15,804 nucleotides of DNA from an uncultured Bacteroidia bacterium (GTDB lineage Bacteria > Bacteroidota > Bacteroidia > Bacteroidales > UBA932). Below the pieces are notes generated by a model. The model did no database searches, had not been told where the DNA came from, and was given only the letters and a program-made list of their open reading frames with translations. A program made the translations under genes and the position numbers. Numbering within the stretch: position 1 is the stretch's first letter; each line of letters starts with the position of its first letter. Location of the stretch: positions 1-15,804 of the forward strand of contig CACXFP010000177.1 in the NCBI GenBank assembly GCA_902766985.1, given 5' to 3'. Positions 14,984 through 15,804 of this stretch are shown piece after piece.

Positions 14984-15601
14984 CTATTCCCCCTCCTGCA
15001 AGGCTTTTTCGATCGTATTCGCTATTATTTTGATGGCCACCTTGTTGTGTCCGCCCTGTGGGATTATGATGTCGGCGTAGCGCTTGCTCGGCTCGATGAA
15101 CTGGAGATGCATGGGCTTTACGGTTTCCGTGTAATGGTTCACTACGGCCGTAACGTCCCTGCCCCTCTCCAGATTGTCCCTGACGATGATCCTCATGAGG
15201 CGGTCGTCGTCATCGGCGTCAACGAATATCTTAATGTTCATCTGGTCCACCAGTTCCTTGCAGGTGAAGATAAGGATGCCCTCGACGATGATCACTTCGG
15301 CCGGGGCCACGGTCACCGTTTCGGTCTTCGACCTTGAACAGCTGATATATGAATAGACAGGCTGTTCGATGGTCTTACCTTCCTTGAGCTCTTTGAGCTG
15401 CCGGCACAGGAGGTCCCAGTCGATCGCATCCGGATGGTCGAAGTTGATCTTGTGGCGTTCCTCTATCGGAAGATGACTGGAATCCTTATAATAGGAATCC
15501 TGGGGAATGACTACTACCTTCTCCTTGAGTTTCGAAGTAATGGCGTTGACCACTGTGGTCTTGCCTGAACCGGAACCTCCGGCAATCCCTATTACAAGCA
15601 T
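14984..15601 (-). CDS. udk: Uridine kinase (uridine/cytidine monophosphokinase)
   Basis: A 205-residue kinase that phosphorylates uridine and cytidine to UMP and CMP in pyrimidine salvage, using ATP or GTP. The Walker A loop GGSGSGKTT is at residues 8-16. QDSYYKD at 34-40 and NFDHPDAIDWDLL at about 53-65 are uridine-kinase signatures involved in nucleoside binding. VIIVEGILIF (about 103-112) is the Walker-B-like strand, and RDNLERGRDV (about 141-150) is the lid segment. Length is close to the roughly 210 residues of other bacterial Udk proteins. The ATG is ten bases from the asnS stop and the gene's stop is nine bases from the TonB-like ATG, implying cotranscription. It shares pyrimidine nucleotide metabolism with the dCMP deaminase further along the same strand. 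Confidence 0.96.
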   Translation of the reverse strand: MLVIGIAGGSGSGKTTVVNAITSKLKEKVVVIPQDSYYKDSSHLPIEERHKINFDHPDAIDWDLLCRQLKELKEGKTIEQPVYSYISCSRSKTETVTVAPAEVIIVEGILIFTCKELVDQMNIKIFVDADDDDRLMRIIVRDNLERGRDVTAVVNHYTETVKPMHLQFIEPSKRYADIIIPQGGHNKVAIKIIANTIEKALQEGE

Positions 15602-15611
15602 GTCTGTTATT

Positions 15612-15804
15612 TTAGAATTCCGCGTTCTTGGGTGTCCTGGGGAACGGAATCACGTCCCTGATGTTGGCCATTCCGGTCACGAATAGGAGGAGCCTCTCGA
15701 AACCAAGTCCGAATCCGCTGTGGGGAACGGTGCCGAACCTGCGGGTATCGATGTACCATTCGAGATTCTTGCGGCTCATGTGGAGTTCGTCGATCCTCTT
15801 TTCA
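15612..15804 (-). CDS. asnS: Asparaginyl-tRNA synthetase, C-terminal part (5' end outside window)
   Basis: The frame open from the right edge encodes the last 63 complete residues of a class II aminoacyl-tRNA synthetase before a TAA stop. It contains class II motif 3, [13 protein letters not shown], whose arginine binds ATP, followed by [21 protein letters not shown]. The endings IRDVIPFPR and the short tail after it are characteristic of AsnRS; AspRS and LysRS end differently. The enzyme charges tRNA-Asn with asparagine in the cytoplasm. Catalytic motifs 1 and 2 and the anticodon-binding domain lie beyond the window. It is the first visible gene of the minus-strand series, ten bases upstream of udk. 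Confidence 0.93.
   Translation of the reverse strand, partial: EKRIDELHMSRKNLEWYIDTRRFGTVPHSGFGLGFERLLLFVTGMANIRDVIPFPRTPKNAEF

Noticed and set aside
1..15804. Search by eye for mobile elements, CRISPR arrays, tRNA genes, defence genes or phage genes.
   Set aside because: None seen. Coding is continuous, all genes have housekeeping or envelope-type products, and there is no repeat array or integrase.

Overview
The window looks like chromosomal DNA of a member of the Bacteroidota, most likely order Bacteroidales. The evidence is the Bacteroides-type N-succinylornithine carbamoyltransferase, a Bacteroidales-style arginine cluster opening argR-GNAT-argG-argC-argD, a TonB-like transducer and a large envelope protein of a kind I associate with this phylum, and weak Shine-Dalgarno sequences. 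GC content by eye is in the low to mid fifties, and arginine is often encoded by AGG (nine of the first fourteen Arg codons in argH). A gut or rumen lineage is a guess. I see no mobile elements, CRISPR arrays, rRNA or tRNA genes. Almost every base is coding and no gap exceeds about 45 bases.

Left half (1-8285, all + strand): the 3' end of the arginine repressor gene argR, then a GNAT acyltransferase, argG, argC, argD, argF', argB, argE and argH. These are packed with gaps of 0-20 bases or short overlaps. Together they encode a route from glutamate to arginine: acylation of glutamate (GNAT), phosphorylation (ArgB), reduction (ArgC), transamination (ArgD), carbamoylation of the still-acylated ornithine (ArgF'), deacylation of acylcitrulline (ArgE), then ArgG and ArgH. 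Carbamoyl-phosphate synthase is not in the window. ArgF' has Pro90, the residue that marks N-succinylornithine rather than N-acetylornithine specificity, so the cluster probably runs on succinylated intermediates. An 18-base near-match to the ARG box straddles the argR stop codon just ahead of the GNAT gene. It suggests ArgR controls the biosynthetic genes from a site at that junction.

Right half (8282-15804, all - strand, read from the right edge leftward): the 3' end of asnS, then udk (uridine kinase), a TonB-like membrane protein, a large membrane-anchored protein of unknown function, an AMP-forming acyl-CoA ligase, a dCMP deaminase and an S41/CtpA-type PDZ protease. These also look like one or two operons. 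The only appreciable break is 45 bases ahead of the ligase. The protease gene converges on argH and the two stop codons overlap by four bases.

Nothing here is a clearly new system. The best leads are the ARG-box-like site, the succinyl-type arginine pathway with a cysteine-rich GNAT as its probable first enzyme, and the uncharacterised 748-residue envelope protein.
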